This document shows, piece after piece, positions 25,241-33,940 of a stretch of DNA of 64,000 nt (position 1 is its first letter; each line of letters begins with the position of its first letter). The DNA lies in contig JBGAGG010000002.1 of NCBI GenBank assembly GCA_044226845.1, positions 372,001 to 436,000 of the forward strand, written 5' to 3'. The notes beneath the pieces are model-generated. The model did no database searches and was not told where the DNA came from. It saw nothing but the letters and a program-made list of their open reading frames with translations. The DNA comes from JAFDZO01 sp044226845 (lineage in GTDB: Bacteria > Bacteroidota > Ignavibacteria > Tepidaquicellales > Tepidaquicellaceae). The translations under genes and the position numbers were made by a program.

Positions 25241-26307
25241 TGTATAAAAGATTTTTTACTGTAATTATTTTCAGTGTTCTTTTTTATTCATGTAAATCGG
25301 ATAACACTCCCCCCGTAAATACAAAACCGGAAGCTTATTCAAAACTGAACTCGCCGTCAAATAATTCTTCATACGTGCTAAACGACAGTATAAGGGTTAA
25401 CTTTTCAGTTTTAAAGCAAAATGTTAAGCCGGACTCATCTCAGATTTATTTTGATAATAGTTTTATAGCCTCTATAAAGGATGCAAACCCTACCTATGCT
25501 TTTGTTCCTTCAGACGGAAAAACAGGAGCGCATAAAGTCATTCTTAAGACTTTTTACAATGACGGAAAATCTGAAACTCTTGAATCCAATATCAGAGTTT
25601 TATCTGATATATATCCTAAGTCAGAAAAATTTTCTGTTGTAAAAACTTATCCGCACTCCAAAGAAGATTTTACTGAAGGCTTGGAATTTTATAACGGATA
25701 TATGTATGAAAGCACCGGGCTTGAAGGTAAATCTTTAATTAAAAAATATGAGCTGTCTTCGGGAAAAGTGCTGAATGAAGTTACTCTCGATAAACAATAT
25801 TTCGGAGAGGGGATTACAATTTTAGATAATAAAATTTTTCAGCTCACATGGAAAAATAAAAAAGGATTTGTTTACAATGTTGATGATTTTAAATTCATTC
25901 AGAATTTTACCTATAGCACTGAAGGATGGGGAATGACTAATAACGGTAAAGAACTGATAATGAGTGACGGCACAAATAAAATTTATTATTTAAATCCATA
26001 TTCATTTGCAGTTACTTCCAATCTGCAGGTATTTGATAATGCCGGACAGGTCCCTAACATCAACGAACTGGAGTATTACAAAGGAAATATTTATGCAAAT
26101 ATATGGCGGACTTTTTTAATAATAAAAATTGATGCTGCATCAGGCAAAGTTTTAGCAAGAATGGATCTGGAAGAGCTGATGCATAAGGCAGGAAGCCTAC
26201 AGGAAATCGATGTGCTGAACGGCATCACCGTTAATCCTGCAACAGGCAACTTGCTTGTAACAGGAAAACTCTGGAATAAAATATTTGAAATAAAAATTTC
26301 AGAATAG
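25240..26307 (+). CDS. Glutaminyl-peptide cyclotransferase lipoprotein
   Basis: A 355-residue protein. A lipoprotein signal (VIIFSVLFYSC) is followed by an Ig-like segment (about 30-115) and a five-bladed beta-propeller typical of the plant/bacterial glutaminyl cyclase family: YPHSKEDFTEGLEFYNGYMY, STGLEGKSLIKKYEL, FGEGITILDNKIFQLTWK, NELEYYKGNIYANIW and VLNGITVNPATGNLLVTGK. It converts N-terminal Gln of exported proteins to pyroglutamate, which fits a T9SS bacterium whose cargo often begins with Gln after signal cleavage. A bidirectional terminator follows. Confidence 0.88.
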   Translation: MYKRFFTVIIFSVLFYSCKSDNTPPVNTKPEAYSKLNSPSNNSSYVLNDSIRVNFSVLKQNVKPDSSQIYFDNSFIASIKDANPTYAFVPSDGKTGAHKVILKTFYNDGKSETLESNIRVLSDIYPKSEKFSVVKTYPHSKEDFTEGLEFYNGYMYESTGLEGKSLIKKYELSSGKVLNEVTLDKQYFGEGITILDNKIFQLTWKNKKGFVYNVDDFKFIQNFTYSTEGWGMTNNGKELIMSDGTNKIYYLNPYSFAVTSNLQVFDNAGQVPNINELEYYKGNIYANIWRTFLIIKIDAASGKVLARMDLEELMHKAGSLQEIDVLNGITVNPATGNLLVTGKLWNKIFEIKISE

Positions 26308-26322
26308 ATTGTATAAAAACAA

Positions 26323-26353
26323 AAAGCCCTGAAGTAAATTACCTCAGGGCTTT
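26323..26353. terminator. Bidirectional rho-independent terminator
   Basis: AAAGCCCTGA (26323-26332) pairs with TCAGGGCTTT (26344-26353), a 10-bp perfect stem between the convergent glutaminyl cyclase and porQ-like genes. Confidence 0.85.
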
Positions 26354-26380
26354 CAAAATTGTTCAGTTAAAAATAAAATA

Positions 26381-27325
26381 TTAGTTCAATAAAAATCCTA
26401 CGTTAATTCTGTGTGTTGAACCGAGCTTACCCATTGAGTTGAAGCCATAATCTATCTGATATTTTTCCTGCAGCTTCACTCCGAGTCCTGCTGAAAATCC
26501 GCCGATACCGATTGCGCTTCCTGTTTTTAATTCCTGTCTTAACTGATTATCGTAACCGACTCTGAAATTTATATTATCAGATATCTCAAACTCTGCCCCT
26601 GCAGTTACATTTTTAAATCTGTTAAAAAATTTGTCATAGCTGTCGCTGAGCGCATAAAATCCGACACTAAGAGTTAATGGAGAGTTCTCTAGTTTTTTAG
26701 TCAAGCCGAATCTTAAATCCATAGGAAGATTTTCTTTATAATCCTGATACGAGGTTATCTGAGTTCCTACATTCAATAAGCTAAGACCCACTGTCATATT
26801 TGCTTTTTGTATTTTATACATAGCGCCTAAATCAACTGCAACGGCGGAAGATTTGTAAGAATCGTATGATGAATAAATAATCTTTAAATTTCCTCCGTAA
26901 AAAAGATTATCATAAACATTTCCATATCCGAGTGAGAGTGCAATATCGCTGGCTCCGAAAGTTCCCAAGTTATTTGAATTCACATCGTACTTATCAAAAC
27001 TGCCGTAATTAATGTACTGAATTCCCGCGCCTATATAACCTATATCTTTGTATTTTTGGACGTATGCGGCATTGCCTGAATTAATATCAAGCAGATATTT
27101 ATAAAACCCTACCGATGCTTGCTTATCCTTTAATGTGGCAATACCTGCAGGATTATAAAAAATAACGTTTACATCATTTTCCATAGCGGTAAAGCTTCCC
27201 GATAATGCAGAAGCACGCGCACCTACATCCAGACGAAGGAAATTGTATGTTGTGTTGGTTTGTGAATAAAGAAAATTTGAAGTAACTAAGAGGAATAAAA
27301 TTCCGGGAAGGATTTTCTTGAGCAT
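26381..27325 (-). CDS. PorV/PorQ family outer-membrane protein (T9SS-associated)
   Basis: A 314-residue protein with a signal peptide (MLKKILPGILFLLVTSNFLYSQ) and a FadL-like 14-strand barrel pattern. The opening TYNFLRLDVGARASALSGSFTAMENDVNVIFYNPAGIA is the conserved PorV/PorQ start. The length and C-terminal strand (HRINVGFLLN) are normal. The closest type is PorQ, which in T9SS works with the PorU/PorZ attachment complex; PorV would be longer. It is an inference that this copy serves the cargo proteins in this window. Terminators lie on both sides. Confidence 0.8.
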   Translation of the reverse strand: MLKKILPGILFLLVTSNFLYSQTNTTYNFLRLDVGARASALSGSFTAMENDVNVIFYNPAGIATLKDKQASVGFYKYLLDINSGNAAYVQKYKDIGYIGAGIQYINYGSFDKYDVNSNNLGTFGASDIALSLGYGNVYDNLFYGGNLKIIYSSYDSYKSSAVAVDLGAMYKIQKANMTVGLSLLNVGTQITSYQDYKENLPMDLRFGLTKKLENSPLTLSVGFYALSDSYDKFFNRFKNVTAGAEFEISDNINFRVGYDNQLRQELKTGSAIGIGGFSAGLGVKLQEKYQIDYGFNSMGKLGSTHRINVGFLLN

Positions 27326-27396
27326 AATAAATTTTTTTATTTACTTGAACAGTAAATATTTTCTAATCGTATCCTTTTTTATTTTGTTGTAATATT

Positions 27397-27430
27397 AAAA
27401 CTTATCTTTCTGAATTTCAAGATAGATAAG
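27397..27430 (-). terminator. Probable terminator of the acylphosphatase gene run
   Basis: On the minus strand CTTATCT (27430-27424) pairs with AGATAAG (27407-27401) and TTTTAAT follows. It lies 23 bases after the acyP stop. The stem is AT-rich and modest. Confidence 0.5.
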
Positions 27431-27452
27431 CGTCCTTTTTATTTTTTCTTTT

Positions 27453-27731
27453 TTAGTGATGAACCAGGAAAAACGGGAAATCTGATGTTGACCGGTATTC
27501 ATCAACGCTCATATCCTTCACATCTGCACCTGCCGGACCGCTTTTAAGGTCGGTAAAAATAAAATGATTTACAGTATCTTTTCCTCCGTGAACTATAACT
27601 TCAACTTCACCCGTATCTAAATTTTTTATCCATCCTCTTAAACCAAGTTCGTGTGCTCTTTTATAAGCGAAGTGTCTGAAGCCCACGCCCTGTACTAATC
27701 CTTTAAGAATAACTTTATATGTAACATCCAT
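27453..27731 (-). CDS. acyP: Acylphosphatase
   Basis: A 92-residue protein with the family signature KGLVQGVGFRHFAYKRAHELG and the second motif GWIKNLDTGEVEVIVHG; the catalytic Arg (in GFRHF) and Asn (in KNLDTG) are present. It hydrolyses acyl phosphates such as 1,3-bisphosphoglycerate and acetyl phosphate. The start at 27731 follows EamA by 7 bases. Normal length. Confidence 0.93.
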   Translation of the reverse strand: MDVTYKVILKGLVQGVGFRHFAYKRAHELGLRGWIKNLDTGEVEVIVHGGKDTVNHFIFTDLKSGPAGADVKDMSVDEYRSTSDFPFFLVHH

Positions 27732-27738
27732 AAACTAT

Positions 27739-28635
27739 TTATTTTAATTTTCTTCTGAAAATTAAATCAGAAAATTCGGAGACTATTAATCCGCAAATCA
27801 TTATCAGCGCTCCGATAATCTGAGTAAAGGTCAACCTTTCGTCTAAAAGAAAAAATGCAAAAAATGTGGCAAAAACCTGTTCCATATTATAGATAATACT
27901 GGCTTTGATAGGATTAGTCATCCCCTGAAACTTAGTCATCAAAAAAAACACCAATAAAGTTCCAAACAGGGCAAGAAAAAGAACAAGTGAAGTCGAGCTC
28001 GTAGTAAAATTCATCATAATATTATCATACACAAAATATTCCATAATCATCATGTATAAAAAACTAAGTACTGCCATTGCAAGAAACTGCCCGAAGACAA
28101 GATGAATGATATCTGTTATCTTTGAATACTTATCAAGAAGAACTACATGCAGAGCAAATGAAAATGTGCAGAAGAAAGTAATGAAGTCACCGTAATTTAA
28201 TCCCGAGACACCAACACCTGTGAGATAATATAATCCCACAGTTACGATTACTATCCCTATAAGATTTTGCAGCTTCGGTTTTCTTTTACTGATAAAATAT
28301 AAAGCGAAGGGGACTAACAATACATTTGTTCCTGTAATAAATGCTGAGTTAGATGCAGTAGTATATTTCATTCCCGTAGTCTGAGTAATGAAACCAAGGA
28401 ATAAAAGAAAGCCTAGGATAAAGCCGTATCGCCATTGCTTAAAACCCCTTATCTGAATTTTTTTGTAATAAATGGCAAAGAATACAACAACTGTAATTGA
28501 GAAACGAAGAAAGACTAAGGCTATGGGTGAAAAATCTTCAAGCGCAAACTTTGTGAACGGAAATGAAATTCCCCAGAAAACAGTAATAGATAAAAGCAGA
28601 AGTTCTGCTTTGTAATGAGAAATTTTATTTTTCAA
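27739..28635 (-). CDS. EamA family transporter
   Basis: A 298-residue protein with ten predicted membrane helices in two EamA repeats: ELLLLSITVFWGISFPFTK with FSPIALVFLRFSIT in the first and TNPIKASIIYNMEQVFATFFA with LDERLTFTQIIGALIM in the second. Its substrate is unknown. It sits between ubiA (14-base gap) and acyP (7-base gap) in a compact minus-strand run that also holds the GT-C transferase. Confidence 0.85.
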   Translation of the reverse strand: MKNKISHYKAELLLLSITVFWGISFPFTKFALEDFSPIALVFLRFSITVVVFFAIYYKKIQIRGFKQWRYGFILGFLLFLGFITQTTGMKYTTASNSAFITGTNVLLVPFALYFISKRKPKLQNLIGIVIVTVGLYYLTGVGVSGLNYGDFITFFCTFSFALHVVLLDKYSKITDIIHLVFGQFLAMAVLSFLYMMIMEYFVYDNIMMNFTTSSTSLVLFLALFGTLLVFFLMTKFQGMTNPIKASIIYNMEQVFATFFAFFLLDERLTFTQIIGALIMICGLIVSEFSDLIFRRKLK

Positions 28636-28648
28636 TTAAAGTAAAAAG

Positions 28649-29542
28649 TTACAATCCTAATTTGGCTTTGTAAATAATAGCAGCGCAGACTATTACCCAT
28701 AGAATCCCTGTTACAATAATCGGAATATCTTTTGTGACTATGGATGCAGGATTCTCGCCAAGATTTTTTTTGTGAATAAGAAAAAGGTAACGGAATATTC
28801 CGTATATAACGAATGGTGTAGTATAAATTAATTTATCTGTATGAAATGTAGTAATGGTTTTATCAGATGCAGTATAAAGTGCATAGGATAAAATTGTACC
28901 AGTAGCAGCAATGGTATTCATCTGTTCTACAAAGTCAATGGAATAATCGTCAAGTACTCTTCTTTGTTTGTTTGCGTTGCCTTCATCTGCATTGGAAAGC
29001 TCAGCTCTTCGTTTTGAAATACCAAGGAATAGAGAAATAAAGATTGTGGTAATAATCATCCAGCTTGAAAGCTGTACATCGATGGCAAAACCGCCTCCTA
29101 CAACTCTTAGCATAAATCCGATTGAAATAGAAAACACATCTAAGAGCACCATGTGTTTCAGCTTGTATGAGTAGAGAAAGTTATTAATTAAATAAAGAAT
29201 GATTACTACTCCAAACGAAGTTGGAAGATAAAAAATACAGGCACAGGCTACGAGTGCAAGGAGGAGAGCAAAAAATCCCCATGCTTCCTTTATAGAAACA
29301 TCTCCTGAAGCAATCGGTCTGAATCTTTTTTTCTTATGGTTCCTGTCGCTTTCAACGTCTGAAATATCATTAAGGATATATACACAGCTTGAAATTCCAC
29401 AGAAGGCAATGAATGCAATTATATTAATAGAGAGCTTATCCCAGTAGAGCAAATTCCCCGAGAATAAAATCGGAGCAAAGCAGAAAACATTTTTCAGCCA
29501 TTGCTTCGGTCTTATAAGCTTTATTAATTTAATTATTTTCAT
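28649..29542 (-). CDS. UbiA-family prenyltransferase, decaprenyl-phosphate phosphoribosyltransferase-like
   Basis: A 297-residue integral membrane protein. It has the aspartate-rich UbiA motif NDISDVESDRNHKKKRFRPI near residue 60-80 and the opening IRPKQWLKNVFCFAPILFSG typical of the DPPR-synthase branch (mycobacterial Rv3806c). That enzyme adds phosphoribose to polyprenyl phosphate, the first step toward polyprenyl-phospho-arabinose. A quinone or heme precursor role is less likely from these motifs. The GT-C gene upstream overlaps it by 14 bases, so they are translationally coupled. Confidence 0.78.
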   Translation of the reverse strand: MKIIKLIKLIRPKQWLKNVFCFAPILFSGNLLYWDKLSINIIAFIAFCGISSCVYILNDISDVESDRNHKKKRFRPIASGDVSIKEAWGFFALLLALVACACIFYLPTSFGVVIILYLINNFLYSYKLKHMVLLDVFSISIGFMLRVVGGGFAIDVQLSSWMIITTIFISLFLGISKRRAELSNADEGNANKQRRVLDDYSIDFVEQMNTIAATGTILSYALYTASDKTITTFHTDKLIYTTPFVIYGIFRYLFLIHKKNLGENPASIVTKDIPIIVTGILWVIVCAAIIYKAKLGL

Positions 29543-31115
29543 TTTCTTTTCTGTAAAAGTTTACTTTATATACTTTCATTTCATCTCCGCCGCAGATAGT
29601 ATTTACCTCAAGCTTAGCTGAAAGCAGATATTCAAAATATTGCCCGTGTCTTTTTAAGAACGGCTCAAACCAGTGGTCATAAATTATCAGATATTTTACA
29701 TCGTTATTTTTCAAAAGAGTAAGCATAGAATCCATATTATCTTCAAGTCTGTACTTTCTGTAATCAAGAATTTGCGGAGTTACTAATCCTGCCATATCAA
29801 CAATTCTGTTCTTCGATACAAATGTAATTGCGCCGATATCGTTTAAAGCTATAACATCATTCGGTGAAACGTTTTCTTTTACCCAGTGAGCAAGCTTTAC
29901 CTGCTGGCTGTTGATGTTATCTGAGTTTTTGCCGAGAGCTATTCCGTAAACAACATAATAAATAAGCGAAAAAAATAAAAGAAGCGTAGTTAAAAATTTC
30001 ATATTGTGCAGAAGCTTTAACGAGCCTTTTTCTTTGTACTTATTCAGAATTACAACTATAGCATATACGGAAATCAAATTGATAAAAGGAAGCAATGGCA
30101 TTAAGTATCTGCCGTGATGCCTCCAGTTAGGAACGAATATTGATGATGCTATCGGGAGCAAAATTACCCATAAATAAATTAAATTTAAACTCCTTAATTT
30201 GCTGAAGAATCTTTTTATGTTGGCAAAGTAAAAAATAAAAGAGAAAAGATACAGCACACAGGTAATTGGGTTATCTCTCAGGAATAATACAAGACTGATT
30301 CTTAAATATTCTAAGTTAGGAAGGAATTCAAAATTGCCTCCCTGCCCCCTGAAAGTATTCGGAAGTATATTTCCGCTTGTGTAGTACGAGAAAAGAAAAT
30401 AACCTCCGGCAATCATCACGAAAATAATCACTCCGGCAATTAAATCAAGCGTAGTCTTTAAAACTTTTTTTATTGTAAAAGAAAATGTCCATGCATCGAA
30501 TAAATATAATCCGAATAGCATTAATCCTTCCGGTCTTGATGCAGTAGATAATGCGAAAAGAATAGAAGGTATCAGTGAAATTTTTTGATTCTGAACATCT
30601 TTAATATGATAATAAACTCCAAGCAGAGTAAAGAAAATAAACATAGTTGTTTCCATGCCCGACATCGCCGCCCATTCAAGTCTTCCTGCCATAACAGTTA
30701 AAAGCGCGACCAATAAGGAAAGATATAGCGGGCTGAAATCGAGATCAAAGTCTAGTACATCTGAATCAAAAAATACCGTTACTGCAATCTTGTATATAAA
30801 AATACAACAGAGGATGAAAAATAATCCTGAGAGAATTACTGAGTTCAGCATAAACATCGGTGAAATGAAGCTTACCAAGCCTGAAACAACGACCCATAGA
30901 GGAGAAGTTGTGCCGGCAGTCGGCTCTCCGGGATTAAAAGTAAAATTAAACTCTTTAGCAAAATTTTCTGCAAAGCGGAAATGAATCCAAGTGTCATCGA
31001 GCGGAACGCCAAGCATTCCGTGAGTGAAATAATAATTGAATGCCTGATATATCCCGAATGACACGAGACAGAGTGAAATTATAATTAAATAATTTTTGGA
31101 GTGAATACTTTTCAT
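29529..31115 (-). CDS. GT-C-type membrane glycosyltransferase (AftB-like), putative
   Basis: A 528-residue multi-pass membrane protein with about ten hydrophobic helices and a C-terminal periplasmic domain (from about 395). The first loop has GVPLDDTWIHFRFAENFAKE, then NPGEPTAGTTSPLWV; the DD and the NPGE...TSPLWV pattern match GT-C transferases such as mycobacterial AftB. Such enzymes transfer sugars from polyprenyl-phosphate donors. The gene overlaps the UbiA gene by 14 bases; in mycobacteria the aftB and DPPR-synthase genes are neighbours too, which supports a shared pathway. The start lies just after the T-tract of a terminator hairpin. Confidence 0.65.
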   Translation of the reverse strand: MKSIHSKNYLIIISLCLVSFGIYQAFNYYFTHGMLGVPLDDTWIHFRFAENFAKEFNFTFNPGEPTAGTTSPLWVVVSGLVSFISPMFMLNSVILSGLFFILCCIFIYKIAVTVFFDSDVLDFDLDFSPLYLSLLVALLTVMAGRLEWAAMSGMETTMFIFFTLLGVYYHIKDVQNQKISLIPSILFALSTASRPEGLMLFGLYLFDAWTFSFTIKKVLKTTLDLIAGVIIFVMIAGGYFLFSYYTSGNILPNTFRGQGGNFEFLPNLEYLRISLVLFLRDNPITCVLYLFSFIFYFANIKRFFSKLRSLNLIYLWVILLPIASSIFVPNWRHHGRYLMPLLPFINLISVYAIVVILNKYKEKGSLKLLHNMKFLTTLLLFFSLIYYVVYGIALGKNSDNINSQQVKLAHWVKENVSPNDVIALNDIGAITFVSKNRIVDMAGLVTPQILDYRKYRLEDNMDSMLTLLKNNDVKYLIIYDHWFEPFLKRHGQYFEYLLSAKLEVNTICGGDEMKVYKVNFYRKENENN

Positions 31116-31120
31116 ATATG

Positions 31121-31145
31121 AAAAAGGCGAATAAGATTCGCCTTT
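31121..31145 (-). terminator. Terminator between the 2TM gene and the GT-C gene
   Basis: On the minus strand AAAGGCGAAT (31145-31136), loop CTT, ATTCGCCTTT (31132-31123) and more T. The 10-bp stem ends 5 bases before the GT-C start codon at 31115. Confidence 0.75.
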
Positions 31146-31172
31146 AAAAATCCTTATACTTTATTTTAAAAA

Positions 31173-31457
31173 TTATTTTTGTTTATCTTTTTCCATTAAC
31201 TCCTGGATCTTCTTCTTTTCCCAATCGTCACTGAAATATCCGCCTTTTCCAAAAACAGAAAAAGCGTGGAACATTATTCCTATTCCCCATCCGATTGAGA
31301 CCCAGTAGAACCACCAGTTGCCTGTGTAATTAATATAGTTAATCAACGCAAGAAGAAGATTTATGATTAAATAGTTAATCAGATTTATGTAAAATGATTT
31401 TCTGGCTTTTACTTTTGCAGCCGCGCGGCTGTAAAGTTCTTCCTGTGAAGGTTCCAT
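31173..31457 (-). CDS. 2TM domain-containing protein
   Basis: A 94-residue protein with a basic N-terminal amphipathic part (AAAKVKARKSFYINLINYL), two transmembrane helices (about residues 25-45 and 48-70) and a charged C-terminus. The phrase KVKARKSFYINLINYLIIN followed by WWFYWVSIGWGIGIMFHAF is diagnostic of the small 2TM domain family (Pfam 2TM), sometimes fused to histidine kinases. Stand-alone copies are of unknown function. A terminator follows. Confidence 0.82.
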   Translation of the reverse strand: MEPSQEELYSRAAAKVKARKSFYINLINYLIINLLLALINYINYTGNWWFYWVSIGWGIGIMFHAFSVFGKGGYFSDDWEKKKIQELMEKDKQK

Positions 31458-31489
31458 AATAGTTGGATTAAATTATAAAGTTCGTTTTG

Positions 31490-31687
31490 TTAGATAAATT
31501 CTACACCGTTGTCTTCAGCATTCTTCTTTGTCTGCATTATTTCGTTCTGTTCTTCTTCAGTCAGGTCGTCCCATGATACCTGCTCAGTGTCTATTTTCAT
31601 CATGTCTAAGTAACTCTCAAGAAGATTTTTATCTTCGATGCTGTTAACGAGACTTATAATCTCTTTTCTTAATTCTTTAATGGACAT
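31490..31687 (-). CDS. Antitoxin-like protein, second copy
   Basis: A 65-residue acidic protein, MSIKELRKEIISLVNSIEDK..., very similar in pattern to the antitoxin at 31977-32216 (MSIAELKENFHKIIDETENS): both have S-I-x-E-L-[KR]-x-x-[IF], a short linker, [IL]LESYxxM[LM] and an acidic C-terminus. It lies 8 bases after the toxin gene. With no second toxin nearby, it is an orphan copy or an additional neutraliser of the adjacent toxin. This assignment depends on paralogy and position only. Confidence 0.55.
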   Translation of the reverse strand: MSIKELRKEIISLVNSIEDKNLLESYLDMMKIDTEQVSWDDLTEEEQNEIMQTKKNAEDNGVEFI

Positions 31688-31695
31688 ATATTTTA

Positions 31696-31980
31696 TTACT
31701 TTGGTTCTTGACGGGTATCTTGGAAATTTAAAATATTTAATGTTCTATCAGTAAACTTATAGTAGATATAGTTGTATCTGGTTACTAATTTTTTTCTTAC
31801 ACCTGGATAATCTTCTATTTCAGTTCCAATTTCTGGATGCGAAATAATGAGCTCTATAATTTCCTCAACTTTCCTTGAAAAATTATTGGCACTGAAAATT
31901 CCCCAACTTTCTTTTAAATAGCTTCTTATAGATTGATAATTTGAATCTGCTTCTTCAGTCCAAACTATTTCCACTTTCAT
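31696..31980 (-). CDS. ParE/RelE-type toxin
   Basis: A 94-residue protein of the RelE/ParE superfamily. It begins KVEIVWTEEADSNYQSIRSYL, the beta-strand plus two helix pattern, then SHPEIGTEIEDYPGVRKKLVTRYNYIYYKF, whose conserved R-K-x-L-V-x-R-Y-N-Y-I-x-Y segment forms the toxin core. Whether it acts on gyrase (ParE) or cleaves ribosome-bound mRNA (RelE) cannot be told. It overlaps the preceding antitoxin gene by 4 bases (ATGA), the classic type II arrangement, and is followed by a second antitoxin-like gene. Confidence 0.82.
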   Translation of the reverse strand: MKVEIVWTEEADSNYQSIRSYLKESWGIFSANNFSRKVEEIIELIISHPEIGTEIEDYPGVRKKLVTRYNYIYYKFTDRTLNILNFQDTRQEPK

Positions 31981-32216
31981 AGAAACATACGCTTTTTCAT
32001 TTCCTCATGGGGAATAACTTTGCCTTCTTCAATCTGTTTAAGAGATGTTTCAATCTCTTTCTTGAATTTATCGCTTTTCTCTATTCTTTCGATAGCTGCA
32101 ATATTTTTCGGATCAGTTTCAAATTTTAGCATATAGTAATAACTTTCAAGAATTTCTGAATTCTCAGTTTCATCGATGATTTTGTGAAAATTTTCTTTTA
32201 ACTCTGCTATGCTCAT
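31977..32216 (-). CDS. Antitoxin of the ParE/RelE module
   Basis: A 79-residue charged helical protein, MSIAELKENFHKIIDETENS, with a C-terminal tail (SLKQIEEGKVIPHEEMKKRM) of the kind that wraps a RelE/ParE toxin. This addiction-module antitoxin type is common in Bacteroidota; no classic ribbon-helix-helix motif is evident. The 4-base overlap with the toxin indicates translational coupling, antitoxin first. Autoregulation is inferred, not shown. Confidence 0.7.
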   Translation of the reverse strand: MSIAELKENFHKIIDETENSEILESYYYMLKFETDPKNIAAIERIEKSDKFKKEIETSLKQIEEGKVIPHEEMKKRMFL

Positions 32217-32234
32217 GACATTTTAATTTAAAAA

Positions 32235-33896
32235 TTAAAATACTGCAGTTTCTTCATATACTCCGAATACTTCCTTCAACTCTCCGCACATTTCACCGAG
32301 CGTTACATATTTTCTTGCGCAGTCAAGCACTCTTGGCATTAAGTTTGTTCCATCTTCAGCAGATTTCTTTAACTCTGCAAGAGCATTCTTCACGTCTTCC
32401 TGATTTCTTGAAGCTTTTAGTTCTTTTAATAATCTGACCTGGCTTTCTTCAACTTCTTTTGAGATTTGTAAAATCGGAATATCAATCTTTTCATTCTCTT
32501 CAACAAAATCATTTATACCTACAACAATTTTTTCCTTCTTATCTAGCTCTACCTGATATCTGTATGCAGCATCTGCAATTTCTCTCTGGAAGAATCCGTT
32601 TTCTATGCACGGAATTACTCCGCCCTGCGCTTCAATCAGATCAAAATATCTGTTTGCTTCCGCTTCAATATCATCTGTTAATTTTTCTATATAATAGCTT
32701 CCGCCTAACGGATCAGCTACGTTTATTACTCCGTGCTCGTGAGCAATTATTTGTTGTGTTCTCAAAGCAATCTTCACTGCCTTATCAGATGGTAAAGCTA
32801 GTGTCTCATCCATTGAATTTGTATGCAATGATTGTGTTCCACCGAGCACTGCTGCCAATGCCTCAATAGCTGTTCTTACAATATTATTTTCAGGCTGCTG
32901 CGCTGTTAATGAGCATCCTGCTGTTTGTGTGTGGAATCTCAGTGTCCATGATTTCGGATCTTTTGCGCCGTATTTATTTTTCATTCTCTTTGCATAAATT
33001 CTTCTTGCTGCTCTGAACTTTGCAATCTCTTCAAAGAAATCCAGATGTGAATTGAAGAAGTGAGAAATTCTCGGTGCAAACGCATCAACATCCATTCCTC
33101 TTTCAATACAATGCTCTACATATGCAAATCCGTCTGCAAGTGTAAATGCAAGTTCCTGCGCTGCTGTTGAGCCGGCTTCTCTTATGTGATATCCGCTGAC
33201 TGAAACAGGATTGAACTGCGGAACTTCAGTTGTTGAATATTCCATCATGTCAGTAATAATTCTCATCGATTGCTTCGGCGGATAAATGTATTCTTTCTGG
33301 GCTATGTATTCTTTTAAGATATCGTTCTGTAATGTTCCTCTTAACTTATTGAAAGCTACTCCCTGCTTTTCTGCAACAGCTAAATAAAATGCGTATGCCA
33401 TTATACAAGGCGAGTTTATAGTCATCGATGTAGAAACTTTATCGAGCGGAATTCCGTCGAACAATCTTTCCATATCGGCTAATGAAGAAACCGATACTCC
33501 GCAGATACCTACTTCACCTTCTGCAAGCGGTGCATCTGCATCCCATCCCATTAGTGTAGGCATATCGAACGCAGTAGAGAGTCCTGTTTGTCCGTGCTCA
33601 AGCAAATATTTGAACCTTTGGTTTGTATCTTCGGGTGTTCCGAATCCCGCAAACTGCCTCATTGTCCATAATTTTCCTCTGTACATATTATGGTGGATGC
33701 CTCTTGTGTAAGGGTATTCGCCGGGATATCCTATCTCATTGTAGTAGTTCGTTTCTTTTGTATCTTCAGGGGTATAGCAGATATCAAGTTCTCTGCCCGA
33801 TAGGGAAGTGAACTTCATTCCGTTTGTTCTCTGGGATTTTGCTGTTTCGTTCCACTCAGCTTTAGAAGCGCTTTTTTTAGGTTCTATATTGCTCAT
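32235..33896 (-). CDS. Methylmalonyl-CoA mutase family, large subunit (no B12 domain)
   Basis: A 553-residue protein with the methylmalonyl-CoA mutase substrate domain: YTRGIHHNMYRGKLWTMRQ near residue 60, TAFDMPTLMGWDAD, SVSGYHIREAGSTAAQELAF, RFHTQTAGCSLTAQQPENN and LHTNSMDETLALPSD. The C-terminal cobalamin-binding domain (DxHxxG) is absent, as in heteromeric archaeal-type mutases that use a separate small subunit encoded elsewhere. It isomerises (R)-methylmalonyl-CoA and succinyl-CoA, or a related acyl-CoA pair. A promoter element lies at 33941-33948. The toxin-antitoxin cluster follows 19 bases downstream. Confidence 0.92.
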   Translation of the reverse strand: MSNIEPKKSASKAEWNETAKSQRTNGMKFTSLSGRELDICYTPEDTKETNYYNEIGYPGEYPYTRGIHHNMYRGKLWTMRQFAGFGTPEDTNQRFKYLLEHGQTGLSTAFDMPTLMGWDADAPLAEGEVGICGVSVSSLADMERLFDGIPLDKVSTSMTINSPCIMAYAFYLAVAEKQGVAFNKLRGTLQNDILKEYIAQKEYIYPPKQSMRIITDMMEYSTTEVPQFNPVSVSGYHIREAGSTAAQELAFTLADGFAYVEHCIERGMDVDAFAPRISHFFNSHLDFFEEIAKFRAARRIYAKRMKNKYGAKDPKSWTLRFHTQTAGCSLTAQQPENNIVRTAIEALAAVLGGTQSLHTNSMDETLALPSDKAVKIALRTQQIIAHEHGVINVADPLGGSYYIEKLTDDIEAEANRYFDLIEAQGGVIPCIENGFFQREIADAAYRYQVELDKKEKIVVGINDFVEENEKIDIPILQISKEVEESQVRLLKELKASRNQEDVKNALAELKKSAEDGTNLMPRVLDCARKYVTLGEMCGELKEVFGVYEETAVF

Positions 33897-33940
33897 TTTT
33901 TATATGGATAAGTATATTTATAGTTCAAAATGGAGTAGGG

